The translations under genes were made by a program, and so were the position numbers. Positions 33,698 through 43,786 of a stretch of 64,000 nt of DNA are shown piece by piece; the first letter of the stretch is position 1; each line of letters begins with the position of its first letter. The DNA comes from Sphaerotilus microaerophilus. Lineage in GTDB: Bacteria; Pseudomonadota; Gammaproteobacteria; Burkholderiales; Burkholderiaceae_C. The notes under the pieces were generated by a model, which had not been told where the DNA came from, did no database searches, and saw only the letters and a list, made by a program, of their open reading frames with translations. The stretch spans positions 3,658,001 to 3,722,000 of the forward strand of contig NZ_AP025730.1 in the NCBI RefSeq assembly GCF_023734135.1, given 5' to 3'.

Positions 33698-34864
33698 ATG
33701 CTCCTGTCCAACACCCCTTCGATCAGGCCGTCCGGTCGAGCGGCTGCGTCCGGTCCAACGCCGGCGCGCCGTCGCCCAAGACCCGCTCACGGCCAACGCC
33801 GCCTCGCCTCGGAACAGGTGTCACGCCCGCAGGACTGGGCCACTCTCAGCCCGACAGAAATCCTGGCGCGCCACCCACCCGGCCGCAGCTCGCCGGAGCG
33901 GGTGCTGGAGGTCTGCCTGGCGCTGTACAACCGGCAGCACACCGCGCTGGAGAAGACGGTCTCGCACAAGACGCGGCATGAACGCGCTCAGTTCCTGCGG
34001 CGCTTCTTTCGGGACCTGCAGCTCAAGGCGGGGTTCCGGGAGCCGCCCGACCCGCGCAACCTGGGGCAGAAGCACCTGCGCGCCATGGTGCTGGTCTGGC
34101 AACGCGAGCAGCTGGCGCCCGCGACGATTCAGACCTACCTGAGCTTTTTGCGCGGGCTGGCGCTGTGGCTGGGCAAGCCGGGGCTGGTGCGGGGGCCGGC
34201 CTTCTATGGGCTGCAGCCGCAGGAGTTCCAGCGCCACGAGGCGGCCACGCGCGACCGCAGCTGGTCGGCGCAAGCCGTGGACATCGGCGCGGTGGTCGAT
34301 CGCATCACCGCCTTCGATGCCCATGTGGGCGCCAGCCTCGCGCTGATCCGTGCCTTTGGGCTGCGGCGCAAGGAGTCGGTGTGCTTCCGGCCCTTCGACA
34401 GCGTGCTGCCTTTTGAAGCCACGGGGCTGCCACCCGAGGAGCGGCAGGCCCAGGAGTACGTGCGCATCGTCGGCAAGGGTGGGCGGCTGCGCTTCGTGCC
34501 GATCGACAGCCCGGAGCGCCTGGCCGCCGTGCTCCAGGCCCGGCGCCTGGTGCGCAGCCAGGGGGATCCGCTGGGCGACCCGACCCGCGACCTGCGCGGC
34601 AACCTGCGGCGGTTTGACTATGTGCTGCAGCGCTTTGGCGTGACGCGCCAGCAGCTGGGGGTCACCGCCCACGGATTGCGGCACGAGGTGCTGATCGATC
34701 GCTACCAGTCCCTCACCGGCTCGGCGCCCCCGGTGCGGCAGGGGCCGCGGGTGGAACCTGAGGTTGACCACAGTGCCCGGCTCGAGGTCTCAAAGCTCGC
34801 CGGGCATGCCAGGCTCAAGGCATCGTCTGCTTACCTGGGGGCGATCCTCCCGCGCCGGGGCTGA
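33698..34864 (+). CDS. Tyrosine recombinase, integrase-domain family (second integrase)
   Basis: Up to 388 aa from ATG at 33698, but the first ~45 residues are Pro/Arg-rich and the true start may be later (for example GTG at 33818). The core-binding part (KTVSHKTRHERAQFLRRFFRDL; TYLSFLRGLALWLGK) precedes a catalytic domain. The latter has Arg in FGLRRKESVCFRP, Lys in VGKGGRLRFVP, HGLRHE and, at the C-terminus, KLAGHARLKASSAYLG with the likely nucleophile Tyr. It resembles plasmid/ICE-borne integrase-domain proteins (Integrase_1 type) more than the P4 integrase. The right end of IS91 copy 2 lies 234 bases upstream, so its promoter or 5' part may have been disturbed. Confidence 0.8.
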   Translation: MLLSNTPSIRPSGRAAASGPTPARRRPRPAHGQRRLASEQVSRPQDWATLSPTEILARHPPGRSSPERVLEVCLALYNRQHTALEKTVSHKTRHERAQFLRRFFRDLQLKAGFREPPDPRNLGQKHLRAMVLVWQREQLAPATIQTYLSFLRGLALWLGKPGLVRGPAFYGLQPQEFQRHEAATRDRSWSAQAVDIGAVVDRITAFDAHVGASLALIRAFGLRRKESVCFRPFDSVLPFEATGLPPEERQAQEYVRIVGKGGRLRFVPIDSPERLAAVLQARRLVRSQGDPLGDPTRDLRGNLRRFDYVLQRFGVTRQQLGVTAHGLRHEVLIDRYQSLTGSAPPVRQGPRVEPEVDHSARLEVSKLAGHARLKASSAYLGAILPRRG

Positions 34865-34878
34865 CGCGGCGGCAGCTT

Positions 34879-35643
34879 TCAGGCCAGCGGCCTGGCCCCT
34901 CTCGGCTGCTCAGCCGCAGACAACGGCAGCGCGTTCAACTCCAGGCGCGCCTCCCGCCAGCTTGGACAGTGCACATCGAGCAGGGCCTTGAACCGTTCGT
35001 TGTGCCGCGGCTCCAGCAGGTGGATCAGCTCATGCACCACCACGTACTCCAGCAGGTCCTTGGGCTTCTTCACCAGCTCGGTGTTGAACCGGACCGTGCC
35101 GGCCCGGTGGTTGCAACTGCCCCACTTCGTCTTCATGCGCTGCAGGAAGTACCGCTGCACCCTCACCCCCAGCCTGGCCTCCCACTGGGCGATCAGCGGC
35201 GGCAGCGTGGCATGCAGCAGGCTGCGCTGCCAGTCGTGCATCACTTCCTCTCGCCTGGACTGGCTGCTGCCCGGTCGAACTGACAGGGTGATGCGGCGGT
35301 GGTCCACCTGCACGTTCGGCCGGCCATCGCGCTCGACCACGGACAGCAGGTGGCGCCGGCCCCACAGCATGTGGGACTCGCGTTCCAGGTACTGGCGCGG
35401 CGTTTCCCGGGCCTGTTCATGCATCCGCTCGCGCTGCTGGCGGATCCAGCCTAGGCGGGTGATGGCGTAGGCCCGCAGCACGTCGTCGTGGGCGTCGGGC
35501 GGCGCGACCAGGGTCACGCTGCCCAGCGGCGGGTGCACGCTCAGGTAGACGTGTTTGACCTGGCGCCGCTGCAGGCCGATGGTGATGTCGCCCAGCTCGA
35601 TGACCTCTCGGGTCATTGCGGGTTCGGGTGTGGTCATCAGCAT
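34879..35643 (-). CDS. YgjP/SprT-like M48-type metalloprotease domain protein
   Basis: 254 aa. ATG at 35643 overlaps the hsdR stop (TGATG). The sequence has RMKTKWGSCNHRAGTVRFN and the zinc motif HELIHLLEPRHNERF (HExxH plus downstream His). This is typical of the YgjP-like (DUF45) family. Such genes are often found at the end of type I RM operons. The role there is unknown; protein quality control of the R subunit, comparable to ClpXP control of HsdR, is a guess. It is the last gene of the long defence operon and ends 15 bases from the convergent integrase. Confidence 0.88.
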   Translation of the reverse strand: MLMTTPEPAMTREVIELGDITIGLQRRQVKHVYLSVHPPLGSVTLVAPPDAHDDVLRAYAITRLGWIRQQRERMHEQARETPRQYLERESHMLWGRRHLLSVVERDGRPNVQVDHRRITLSVRPGSSQSRREEVMHDWQRSLLHATLPPLIAQWEARLGVRVQRYFLQRMKTKWGSCNHRAGTVRFNTELVKKPKDLLEYVVVHELIHLLEPRHNERFKALLDVHCPSWREARLELNALPLSAAEQPRGARPLA

Positions 35644-38600
35644 CAATAGCCGGGCTGGTTCTTGATGATCTCGAAGATCGCCATCGTGGCGGGCCGGTTC
35701 CGTTTCATGAGGGGGAAGAGCACGTTGAGCAGCTGCGCCTCGCGGGCCGGGTCGCCCCGCCAGTCGGCCGGGGCATGGTCACACACCGCCCGGTCGAGTT
35801 GTAGCGCCAGGGCCACGAACTCACCCGGGTAAGGCGGCGCCGATTCTGCCGCCGTGTTCGGCGGCGCTGCCGCGGCCAGGATGCCCGGCAGGTTCTGGTA
35901 CAGCACCGCGGCGGGTTTGTTGTGCTTCAGGGCGGCCGGCAGGTCGGCGGTGCCCGCCCCCTCGACCACCTTGCGGGCCAGCTCCTCCGCGCTCCGCAGA
36001 AAGGCTTCGTAGGACTGCGCATCGTCGCGCTGCTTGCGGATCAGGTCGTCCAGCAGCCTGGACATCTGCTCGTAGTACTTCGGGTTGGTCAGCTGTTCAT
36101 GGACGATGGTCTTGCGGACGTTGTTGAGGATGCTCTCGGCAATCGTCTTGCGACTGAGCTGCCCGCGGGCGTTGAGCTTGGCGGCAATGGCATCGTGCAC
36201 CCCGCTCTTGACGATCCACTCGGTCAGCGACACCCCTTCCAGGTCGCCCAGCACATCGGTGGGCTGGGCCAGGATGTAGGTGTTGATGAGGTGGCGCATG
36301 TCCGCCTCGTAAGGTTTGACGTCCAGCTCCTCGCCCGCGTGGTTCTTGATGGCTGCGCGCAGGTCGGCATGGAACCTGGCGTCCTGCGCCAGCGCGTCCA
36401 CCTGCGCGGGCGGGTAGCCGGCCTCCTCCAGGTGCGGGGCCAGCTCCGCATAGGCGCGCAGGAAGGCCGCCACCGCCTTGTAGAAGGCGATGCGCAGCGG
36501 CTCCGTGGTCGCCAGCGCCGCGGCGTCGGCCCCGTCACCGCAGAAGTACAGGATGAACTGCTCGATGCCCCGCGGCGGCGCCACCGGTTCGCACAGGTAG
36601 TGCAGCGCCTCGCGGGCCTCGTCCAGTCGGGTCCGGCCCGCCTCTCGCCAATCCTTCACCTCCACATTGCCGTCGGCGCCGCAGCTCTCGGTGTCGATCT
36701 CGTCGGAGGTGTAGACCGCGATCGCGTTCTGCACATTGGCCAGCAGCGCCTTGTAGTCGACGATGTGGCCGTAGGTCTTGTCGTCGCCGTCCAGGCGATT
36801 GGTGCGACAGATGGCCTGGAAAAGGTTGTGATCGCGCAGCTCGTTGTCCAGGTAGATACAGGTGCAGCTCGGCGCATCGAAGCCGGTCAGCAACTTGCTC
36901 ACCACGATCAGCAGCTTCAGGTTGGCCGGTTCTTCGATGAAGCGCCGCTTCATCTCGGTTTCGTACTGGGCTGTGGTCTTGAACCCGCTCTTGCTCAGCA
37001 GCTCGGTGTAGGTGTCGAACTTGTAGCGCTCGTCGCTGTCCTGGGGTTCCTGGGTGATCGCGCCGGCATTGGGCTCGAAGGAGGTGATCAGCCCGCAGGC
37101 CGGCCCCAGCGGCGTGCCCTGGAAGAGGCGGTGGTAATGGCAGGCGTCGTAGATCGAGGCGGCCACCAGGAAGGCGGTGCCGCGGCCATTGTTCAGCCGC
37201 GGCAGGACGCCGAAGTCGTGGTTGATGTCCGCCACGATGCGCTGCTTGCGCCCGGCCGAGCTCATCAACTCCTCCATCGTCGCCCAGCGGCTGCGCAGCA
37301 CCGACTTCTGGTAGCGGTTCAAAGATCGGGTGCGGGTCTCGAACCAGTCGTCCACCGCCTTCGGCGAGGTCAGCGCCTGCGGCACCTCGCGGGCTTCGTA
37401 CTTCAGGTCCAGCACCACCTCGTCTTCCACCGCCTCATGGAACTTGTAGGTGTGGATGAAGCTGCCGAACACCTCGCGCGTGGTCTGCCGGTCGCGGCGC
37501 AGCAACGGCGTGCCGGTGAAGCCGATGAACAGCGCACCGGCCAGCCAGCGCTTCATCTGCCGGTTCATGTCGCCGCCCTGGGTGCGGTGGCATTCGTCGA
37601 CGAAGACATAAAAGCGCCCGCTCAGCCGGGGCGGCTCACCCCGCAGGTCGGACACGTCCACCTTGTGGATCAGCGCGCACATCAGCCGCGGGGACCCTGC
37701 CCCCAGCTTGTCCACCAGCTCTCGGCGCGACAGGATGCGCGGCGACGGGTCCGTCGCCCCGATCACCCCGGCGTTGCGCATCACCCCCTCGATCTGCTTG
37801 TCCAGCTCGTCCCGGTCGGTGATCACCAGCACCCGCGCCTCCGGGTCGTGCTCCAGCAGCCACTTGGCCAGCAGCACCATCAGGATGCTCTTGCCGCTGC
37901 CCTGGGTGTGCCAGATCACACCACCCTCCTGCCGGGCGATGCGCGCCTGCGCGGCCTTGATGCCCTCGTACTGGTGCAGGCGGGGCACCTTCTTCTGCCC
38001 ACCGTCGAAGATGATGAAATGCCGCAGCAGGTCCAGCAGCCGCTCGGGCTGCAGCATCTGGGCGAGCGGCCCATCCAGCAGCTCACCTGGCGCCAGCCCG
38101 GCGGCTGGGTCGGCCTGGTGCTTCCAGGCCACGAAGAACTTCTCGGGCGTGCCGGTGGTGCCGTAGCGCAGCCCCTGCGAGTCGCTGCCGGCCATGACCA
38201 GCTGCACCGTGCTGAAGAAGGCCTGGTGAAACGCCGGCTCCTGGTTGGTGATGAGCTGGCGGATGCCGTTGCCCACGTCCACCGAGCTGCGCTTGAGCTC
38301 GATGACCACCACCGCCAGGCCGTTGAGGTACACCACCAGGTCGGGCCGCCGCTCATGCGCCCCCTGCAGCGTCACCTCCTCGGCCAGGGCGAAGTGGTTC
38401 CGGCCCGGCTCCGTCCAGTCGATCAGGTGCACCGTCTCATGCGGCGCGCCCGGCGCCAGCTGCACCGGCACGCCGTAGCGCAGCAGCTGGTAGCTGCGCA
38501 GGTTGGCCTGGTAGAGCGTGATGCCGGTGGCATCGCTGGCCGACATCAAGCGCTGCAGCGCCTGCGACACATGGGCGTCGGTGTAGCCGCGCTGCAGCAG

Positions 38601-38759
38601 GTTGGCGCGCAGCAGGCCAGCCTCCACGCAGCGGTTGCCTGGCCGCTCGCTCCAGTCGCCCAGATACGCATAGCCCAGCCCGCCCTGGTCGGCGGGGCCG
38701 GTCAGTCGCTCGATGACCCGGTTCTGGGTCACCCGTTCGGGGCGTGGTGGCGCGGTCAT
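35643..38759 (-). CDS. hsdR: Type I restriction enzyme R subunit
   Basis: 1038 aa from ATG at 38759 (MTAPPRPERVTQNRVIERL); an open extension to 38813 overlaps the zorD stop region and is not needed. The N-terminal PD-(D/E)XK nuclease has PDLVVYLNGLAVVVIELKR at ~residues 138-157. The SF2 translocase follows with Walker A HTQGSGKS (~286), DEAD-type VDECHR, FTGTPL and later LLIVVSKLLTGFDAPSCTC and AICRTNR. This is the complete domain set for an HsdR of normal size. It is the ATP-driven DNA translocase/endonuclease that works with HsdM2S. Here it is separated from hsdM/hsdS by five genes including a Zorya system, and starts 20 bases after zorD. Confidence 0.95.
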   Translation of the reverse strand: MTAPPRPERVTQNRVIERLTGPADQGGLGYAYLGDWSERPGNRCVEAGLLRANLLQRGYTDAHVSQALQRLMSASDATGITLYQANLRSYQLLRYGVPVQLAPGAPHETVHLIDWTEPGRNHFALAEEVTLQGAHERRPDLVVYLNGLAVVVIELKRSSVDVGNGIRQLITNQEPAFHQAFFSTVQLVMAGSDSQGLRYGTTGTPEKFFVAWKHQADPAAGLAPGELLDGPLAQMLQPERLLDLLRHFIIFDGGQKKVPRLHQYEGIKAAQARIARQEGGVIWHTQGSGKSILMVLLAKWLLEHDPEARVLVITDRDELDKQIEGVMRNAGVIGATDPSPRILSRRELVDKLGAGSPRLMCALIHKVDVSDLRGEPPRLSGRFYVFVDECHRTQGGDMNRQMKRWLAGALFIGFTGTPLLRRDRQTTREVFGSFIHTYKFHEAVEDEVVLDLKYEAREVPQALTSPKAVDDWFETRTRSLNRYQKSVLRSRWATMEELMSSAGRKQRIVADINHDFGVLPRLNNGRGTAFLVAASIYDACHYHRLFQGTPLGPACGLITSFEPNAGAITQEPQDSDERYKFDTYTELLSKSGFKTTAQYETEMKRRFIEEPANLKLLIVVSKLLTGFDAPSCTCIYLDNELRDHNLFQAICRTNRLDGDDKTYGHIVDYKALLANVQNAIAVYTSDEIDTESCGADGNVEVKDWREAGRTRLDEAREALHYLCEPVAPPRGIEQFILYFCGDGADAAALATTEPLRIAFYKAVAAFLRAYAELAPHLEEAGYPPAQVDALAQDARFHADLRAAIKNHAGEELDVKPYEADMRHLINTYILAQPTDVLGDLEGVSLTEWIVKSGVHDAIAAKLNARGQLSRKTIAESILNNVRKTIVHEQLTNPKYYEQMSRLLDDLIRKQRDDAQSYEAFLRSAEELARKVVEGAGTADLPAALKHNKPAAVLYQNLPGILAAAAPPNTAAESAPPYPGEFVALALQLDRAVCDHAPADWRGDPAREAQLLNVLFPLMKRNRPATMAIFEIIKNQPGY

Positions 38760-38779
38760 GGTGGGATCCCTGATTTGAC

Positions 38780-41623
38780 TTACTTGGTGGATTGACCCGT
38801 CGTTCCCTTCCACAGCGCAACGTAGTCGTCGTGGGTGAAAGCCGGTGCGATCAGAAGCTGCCGAGCCAGGTCGCGCTTGCGGGCCATCAGCTGCTGGAGC
38901 TGGATGTCGAAGCTGAAATCCTCACGCCCAGGCAGCAGCGCCATGGGGTAGTAGATGTGGACCTCCTTGGCCTGGCCGATGCGGTAGACCCGGTCGGAGC
39001 ATTGGTCCTCGACGGCCGGGTTCCACCAGCGAGACAGGTGGATGACGTGATTGGCGGCCGTCAGCGTCAAGCCGACTCCGCCGGCCCGTGGCGACAGCAG
39101 CATGACGTCGAAATCCGCCTCCGTTTGAAATCGCTCGACCCGTGCCTGGCGTTCAGCGGTGGGTACCTGGCCGTTGATGACCATAGGCAGGCGGCTCAAC
39201 CCGTAGCGGCGCTGGATCAGATGTGGCAATTGCCCGGCCTCCTGCAAGTCCAGCGACTCCAGGAAAACGAGCGCCTTTTCTCGACGAGCGGCCACTTGGT
39301 CCAGCACAGAGAACATGGCGAGCATGCGGGCCGAGTCCCCGATCACGAGTTCATCGCCGTGCCGCGCCCCACCGTCGACGAGGTTCGGGTGCAGTGAGCT
39401 GCGCCGCAAAGCATGGATCAACTCCAGCGTCGCCGAGGGTCCTTTTTCCTGGAAGACCGTCAGCGAGCGCTCGTACACCTCTGCCTGCCTGAGTGGCATC
39501 GGCAACGCGATCTCGTGTTCGTGCTTGGAAGGCAGGCCCTGGAGCTTCTCCGACTTGAGTCGGCGCAGCAGCAGGCGTGGCGCTTCGAAACACTCGGCCT
39601 CCTCCTGCCAGATGGCCTCTCGCAATGCGCTGACGTTCGACGGCTCGGCCTCGAACCGGGCACTGAACGAGCGTAGATCCTTCAGTGCACCGGGCTGGAC
39701 TGCATCGGCCACACACCACAGGTCGGCCAGGCGGTTCTCGACAGGTGTGCCGGTCATCGCAAGCATGAAGTCCGCATTCAGCGCCTTGACGGCATGGGTC
39801 ACCCGGGTCGCCGGTGACTTGATCTTCTGGGCTTCGTCGAGGATCACCAACGCGAACCGGATGGCACCGAAGCTCAGTTGGTATTCGTTGACGGCCTCAT
39901 AGTTGGTGAAGACGATGTCCGCGCCCGTAAGCCGTGCGGTATCCAGGCCGGCTGTGCCCAGTCGATGGCTGCCCCGCTTGAGGGTGCGCATGTCAGGTCC
40001 GTAAGCCCTCAACACGTCGCCCAGCCCATCGCCTGCCAGATGGGCCTCGGCCTCTCTCTCCCAGTTGGCCAGCAAGCCCACCGGCGCCACCATGAGGATG
40101 GGGCGCCGCTCGATGCGCCCGGACAGCATCTCCTCACGGATCCACCGGGCGAAGACCAGGGCCTGATAGGACTTGCCCAGCCCCATGTCGTCGCACAGCA
40201 TGGCGCCCTTGCTGCCCTGGACCCAATGCGCCTGAAGCCAGCGCACACCCGTTTCCTGATGCGGCTTGGGTCGAGTCAGCACGCCCGTCGGCCAGCCGGT
40301 CTGGCCTGGGCGTCGTTCGACTCGGGCATGGTCAAAATCCTCGCCATCGAAATTCGTCTCGATGATCAGGACCTCGGGGGCAGTTGGATCAGCACCCGCG
40401 GCCGGACCATCTGCGCCGGTCCGTGTCAGCGTCCGGTGCAGGGCCTGCAGAGCCCGGCAGTTCGCTGGCGTCGCATCGAGCTCGATGTCGTCCACCCGGG
40501 CGGTGGGCGCATGGCGGGCCACCGCCTCGTTCATGGCCTCCAACAGGCTTCCGAGCAGCGCGGCGTCCATCGGCACGTCCTTGCCGCCGATTCGCAATCC
40601 CATCTCGACTGGTGCAGCCCAGTCCTGGCTCGCAATCTTGATCCAGGGAAGCACCGGTGGCTTCCACTCGGCGATGTCGCGCACCCGCTCCGCGTAGCTC
40701 TCGGTCTCAACGAAAGGCAGAGGCTCGGCCTCAGTCGTCCCGAGCAACTCCCGGATGATGGCCTCCGGTGCCCGCGCGGCCCGCTTGCGTTCCTCGGCCG
40801 GCGCCTGGCGCAGTTGGCGGACCTTCTCCAAGCAGACCCGCAGCGGCTCCTCGACGACGACGTAGGTGCCCCCTCCCAGAGCGAAAGCGCTGGCACCCGG
40901 GCGCTGCTGGTCCAGGCGCTGCACCATCAGTGCTTCGTCGGCCTCGGTCAGCGCCCGCAAGCGCGCTGGCTGCTCTGCGCCCAGATCTTCAGCTTCCCGC
41001 AACAGCACGGGGGCCAATTGCACTTGCCCCGCATCGTCCTCGGTGATCGACAGCGTGAACGCCGACGGCACCACTACCCGGAAGCCACGCAGGTAAGAGT
41101 CCGTCAGCCGCTCCGCGCCGTCCTCCCCCAGCGCTTGGCGGATCTCGGCCCAGGCCTGCAGCTGACGGTCCACGAGATCTTCGCCGCCAGTGAGTGCGTT
41201 GAAGCGCTCGACAGCCAGCAGCGACTCGAACATTGCCGCGGGCATGCGCGTGCGTTCACCCTGCCAGTCCACCCAGGGACCAACCGATGCGGCACCGCGC
41301 GCCGGCAGCGTCTTGCCGGGAAGCAACCAGCGCGCCTGCAGCCGGCAGCCAGTCGCGCCGATGGCGCCATTGGCGCGCACGTCCAGCGACAGCGGCGTGT
41401 TCGCCGGCAGGCCGAGCTTCAGGGCAACACCTTCAGTTAGAGCCGCCACCGCCTCAGCCGGCAGCGTGAGCACAGAGGCCGCCTCCCCGGCGAGGCCCAG
41501 TCCGAAGTGCTCGTCCAGCTCCTGCAGCGCCGCGGCCACTGCCACGGGTGCTTGCTGCAGAAACCGTGGAAGAGGCTGCCCCAGCTCGGCTCTTGCCCCC
41601 CGGTCGTCCAGCTCCCATTTCAT
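38780..41623 (-). CDS. zorD: Zorya type I protein ZorD (SNF2-family helicase)
   Basis: 947 aa, ATG at 41623 overlapping the zorC stop by four bases. The second half is a SNF2-type ATPase: Walker A CDDMGLGKSYQALVF (~478), TNYEAV, DEAQ box VILDEAQKIKSP (~593), AMTGTPVENRLADLW, and C-terminal motifs VMLLSPRAGGVGLTLTAANHVIHLSRWWNP and VYRIGQ. The N-terminal half resembles the SNF2-associated domain and is poorly conserved. In Zorya systems ZorD is the DNA-translocating effector recruited on phage invasion. Identity as ZorD rests on the adjacent zorABC genes. Confidence 0.9.
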   Translation of the reverse strand: MKWELDDRGARAELGQPLPRFLQQAPVAVAAALQELDEHFGLGLAGEAASVLTLPAEAVAALTEGVALKLGLPANTPLSLDVRANGAIGATGCRLQARWLLPGKTLPARGAASVGPWVDWQGERTRMPAAMFESLLAVERFNALTGGEDLVDRQLQAWAEIRQALGEDGAERLTDSYLRGFRVVVPSAFTLSITEDDAGQVQLAPVLLREAEDLGAEQPARLRALTEADEALMVQRLDQQRPGASAFALGGGTYVVVEEPLRVCLEKVRQLRQAPAEERKRAARAPEAIIRELLGTTEAEPLPFVETESYAERVRDIAEWKPPVLPWIKIASQDWAAPVEMGLRIGGKDVPMDAALLGSLLEAMNEAVARHAPTARVDDIELDATPANCRALQALHRTLTRTGADGPAAGADPTAPEVLIIETNFDGEDFDHARVERRPGQTGWPTGVLTRPKPHQETGVRWLQAHWVQGSKGAMLCDDMGLGKSYQALVFARWIREEMLSGRIERRPILMVAPVGLLANWEREAEAHLAGDGLGDVLRAYGPDMRTLKRGSHRLGTAGLDTARLTGADIVFTNYEAVNEYQLSFGAIRFALVILDEAQKIKSPATRVTHAVKALNADFMLAMTGTPVENRLADLWCVADAVQPGALKDLRSFSARFEAEPSNVSALREAIWQEEAECFEAPRLLLRRLKSEKLQGLPSKHEHEIALPMPLRQAEVYERSLTVFQEKGPSATLELIHALRRSSLHPNLVDGGARHGDELVIGDSARMLAMFSVLDQVAARREKALVFLESLDLQEAGQLPHLIQRRYGLSRLPMVINGQVPTAERQARVERFQTEADFDVMLLSPRAGGVGLTLTAANHVIHLSRWWNPAVEDQCSDRVYRIGQAKEVHIYYPMALLPGREDFSFDIQLQQLMARKRDLARQLLIAPAFTHDDYVALWKGTTGQSTK

Positions 41624-43029
41624 GCGATCTCCCGGTCGGGCAGATAGACACCCGTGTGGCTGTTGATGAAATCCCGTGCCTTTTTCTGCCAGGTACCGCC
41701 GTCCGACCCGTGGTGGTACAGGTGGGGATTCTTGTTGTCCGCGGTCGCGTCGTGCATCCACATCGAGCGGTCGTCCGTTAGTTCTTCGCGGTCGTACTCA
41801 TTGCGGTAGAGCTTCGGGGCCTTAGGGTCTGCCGTCTTGTAGGCGCGCAAGGCGCCGCTGTGACTCCATTCGACGAAGGTGAGGTCACCCAGTTGCAGCA
41901 GTAGCACAGAGCGGCGCCCCGGAGAATCGTTCAGCAGCGAGCCGCACTGCATGCCGGCCCCCAAATTGCTGTAGCCAATCCGCTCCTTGGCCTCCGAGCC
42001 CAACACCAGCCAGACGTCATCGACGTAGCCGCGGCGGTGGTAGGCCAGCCAAAACTTCTCCCGGTACTCCCACGTTTCGTCGGCGGTCAGCTTGAGCGCG
42101 TTGACGAAGGTTTCCAGTGACTTGCCCGCCAGCCAGCGCTTGACCACCGACACCGCTTCGTCGTGCACCCCCTGCCACTGGTAGCCGGCGCGCCCAACCC
42201 ATCGCGGATCGCCGTAGGACTCCGGCGGCACGAACGTGGCCATCAGCTTGTCCCTGATCGTCGCGGCAGCGTGTTGACGGTGATCTACCCAGGGCAGCAG
42301 CAGGCCGTTGGCAAACGGTACGCGCAGGGACGATCGTGCGGGTGCCTCGCCCGTGTGCGCCGACCAGGCCAGCACCTTGTCGATGGCCGGCTCCAGCCTC
42401 AGCGTCGGCTCCGGCGATTGCAGCAGCGCCTGCAGAACCTGCCGCCCGAGCGGTGAGGCCGGAAAGTCCGGCGCCAGACAGAGCTCGACCAACCAGCCGT
42501 CGATCGAGCCGCGGTGGGCCAGCAGGGCCGCCGCGAGGCGCGGCCCCAATCGATCGGGCTGCAGCAGCCCGACGCGTTCGTGTGCCGTTCTCAGCGTGGA
42601 GGCCAAGGGGCCTACGGCCATGCCCACCTGGGTGGAGAACTCCTGCGCATAGCGGGCGAACGCGCGGTCTCCACTTCTGAACGATCCGATGTACGTATGA
42701 AACAGCGGGGCCAGCCAGCGGGAGGCCATCGTCGGCCTGCTCGTCAGCGCCGGACGCAGCACCTCACGCCAATAGCGGCGCACCAGCCGGGGCTCCACTT
42801 CCGGCAGGGGCTCCTGACCGCCGTCCCAGTAGGCGTAGGGCAACTGTCGCCACTGGCCGGGACTGAGGTCGTCGTAGTGGCGGCTGCGCGCCTGGGCGTA
42901 GGCCTGCCGCAGGCGCTGGGCAAGGCTGAGCAGATCGGCCGGCCGTGGCTCCATCGGCCCGGTACTCGATCCAACTGCGGCATCGACCAGTTGAGGAAAG
43001 CCACCTGGCAGCGGTGCGAACAGGCCCAT
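41620..43029 (-). CDS. zorC: Zorya type I protein ZorC (EH-signature domain)
   Basis: 469 aa, ATG at 43029. It contains the EH-signature-like segment ETWEYREKFWLAYHRRGYVDDVWLVLG, which defines ZorC-type proteins (PF15611 as I recall it), followed by RSVLLLQLGDLTFVEWSHSGALRAY. The C-terminus has YHHGSDGGTWQKKARDFINSHTG. The gene lies between zorB (4-base gap) and zorD (4-base overlap), exactly the type I order A-B-C-D. Known role: DNA-binding factor that works with ZorD in anti-phage defence. Confidence 0.9.
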   Translation of the reverse strand: MGLFAPLPGGFPQLVDAAVGSSTGPMEPRPADLLSLAQRLRQAYAQARSRHYDDLSPGQWRQLPYAYWDGGQEPLPEVEPRLVRRYWREVLRPALTSRPTMASRWLAPLFHTYIGSFRSGDRAFARYAQEFSTQVGMAVGPLASTLRTAHERVGLLQPDRLGPRLAAALLAHRGSIDGWLVELCLAPDFPASPLGRQVLQALLQSPEPTLRLEPAIDKVLAWSAHTGEAPARSSLRVPFANGLLLPWVDHRQHAAATIRDKLMATFVPPESYGDPRWVGRAGYQWQGVHDEAVSVVKRWLAGKSLETFVNALKLTADETWEYREKFWLAYHRRGYVDDVWLVLGSEAKERIGYSNLGAGMQCGSLLNDSPGRRSVLLLQLGDLTFVEWSHSGALRAYKTADPKAPKLYRNEYDREELTDDRSMWMHDATADNKNPHLYHHGSDGGTWQKKARDFINSHTGVYLPDREIA

Positions 43030-43033
43030 GGTG

Positions 43034-43783
43034 CTACTTCCCGGCCGACCGGTTGACGGCGTCCATCAGCTCGCCGATCGGGCGGTACGTCATCACGATG
43101 CGCAGATCGACGCGGCGGTTGCGGCTGTCGGTGGGATCTGTCCCTGCGATCGGCCGGCTGTCGGCATAGGCGCTGAAGGAGAACATTGGCTGGTTCTGCT
43201 TATTGCGGTATCGGCTCAGTGGCGTCTCGGTCACCAGCACCTTGTGCACCGCCTGGGCCCGGTCCAGCGACAGGTTGGTGTTCGTGTACCCAGGGGTGCT
43301 CATCGGCCGGCTGTCGGTGTGGCCTTCGATGAAGATGGTGTCGATCTGGTGGCCGGCCGGGTTCTGGATGCACTCGGCATGGCCCGCCTTCTGGTTGGCG
43401 ACGAAGCAGGGCAGCACCGCCTGAAGTGCGGAAGCCGCCTGTCGCAGAGCTTCCACCCCCTTGGGTTCGAGCGTGGCCTTGCCAATGTTGAACAGCAGCG
43501 ACTCGGGCAGCGAGATCACGCCGGTGGCCGGGTCGATGCGAATGTCACCGCCCAACGCAGGCGCCAACGCGCCACCCAGCTCGGTGACCACCTCGCCGCG
43601 TGGGTCCTTGGTTTGATTGAACACCGCCTCTTGGCGCCGCTGCTCCAATGCCAGCACCACTACGAGGATGATGAAGACGAAGAGCAGCCCGATCATCAGG
43701 TCAGAGGCCGAAGCCAGGTAGTTGCTTTCCGACTCCGACGCCGTGGCCGCGGGCGGGGTTGAGCGTCTGGGCGTGATCCACAT
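43034..43783 (-). CDS. zorB: Zorya protein ZorB (MotB/OmpA-like stator subunit)
   Basis: 249 aa, ATG at 43783. A single transmembrane helix (~27-46, ASASDLMIGLLFVFIILVVVL) carries Asp28 where MotB-type stators have their ion-binding Asp. The periplasmic OmpA-like peptidoglycan-binding domain shows FIEGHTDSRPM and NLSLDRAQAVHKVL, plus NRRVDLRIVM. It forms the ZorA5B2 ion-driven motor complex in the inner membrane with ZorA. The gene ends 4 bases before zorC starts. Confidence 0.93.
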   Translation of the reverse strand: MWITPRRSTPPAATASESESNYLASASDLMIGLLFVFIILVVVLALEQRRQEAVFNQTKDPRGEVVTELGGALAPALGGDIRIDPATGVISLPESLLFNIGKATLEPKGVEALRQAASALQAVLPCFVANQKAGHAECIQNPAGHQIDTIFIEGHTDSRPMSTPGYTNTNLSLDRAQAVHKVLVTETPLSRYRNKQNQPMFSFSAYADSRPIAGTDPTDSRNRRVDLRIVMTYRPIGELMDAVNRSAGK

Positions 43784-43786
43784 GGC

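Noticed and set aside
35922..38795. 957-codon plus-strand frame opposite hsdR
   Set aside because: Antisense shadow of hsdR in high-GC DNA.
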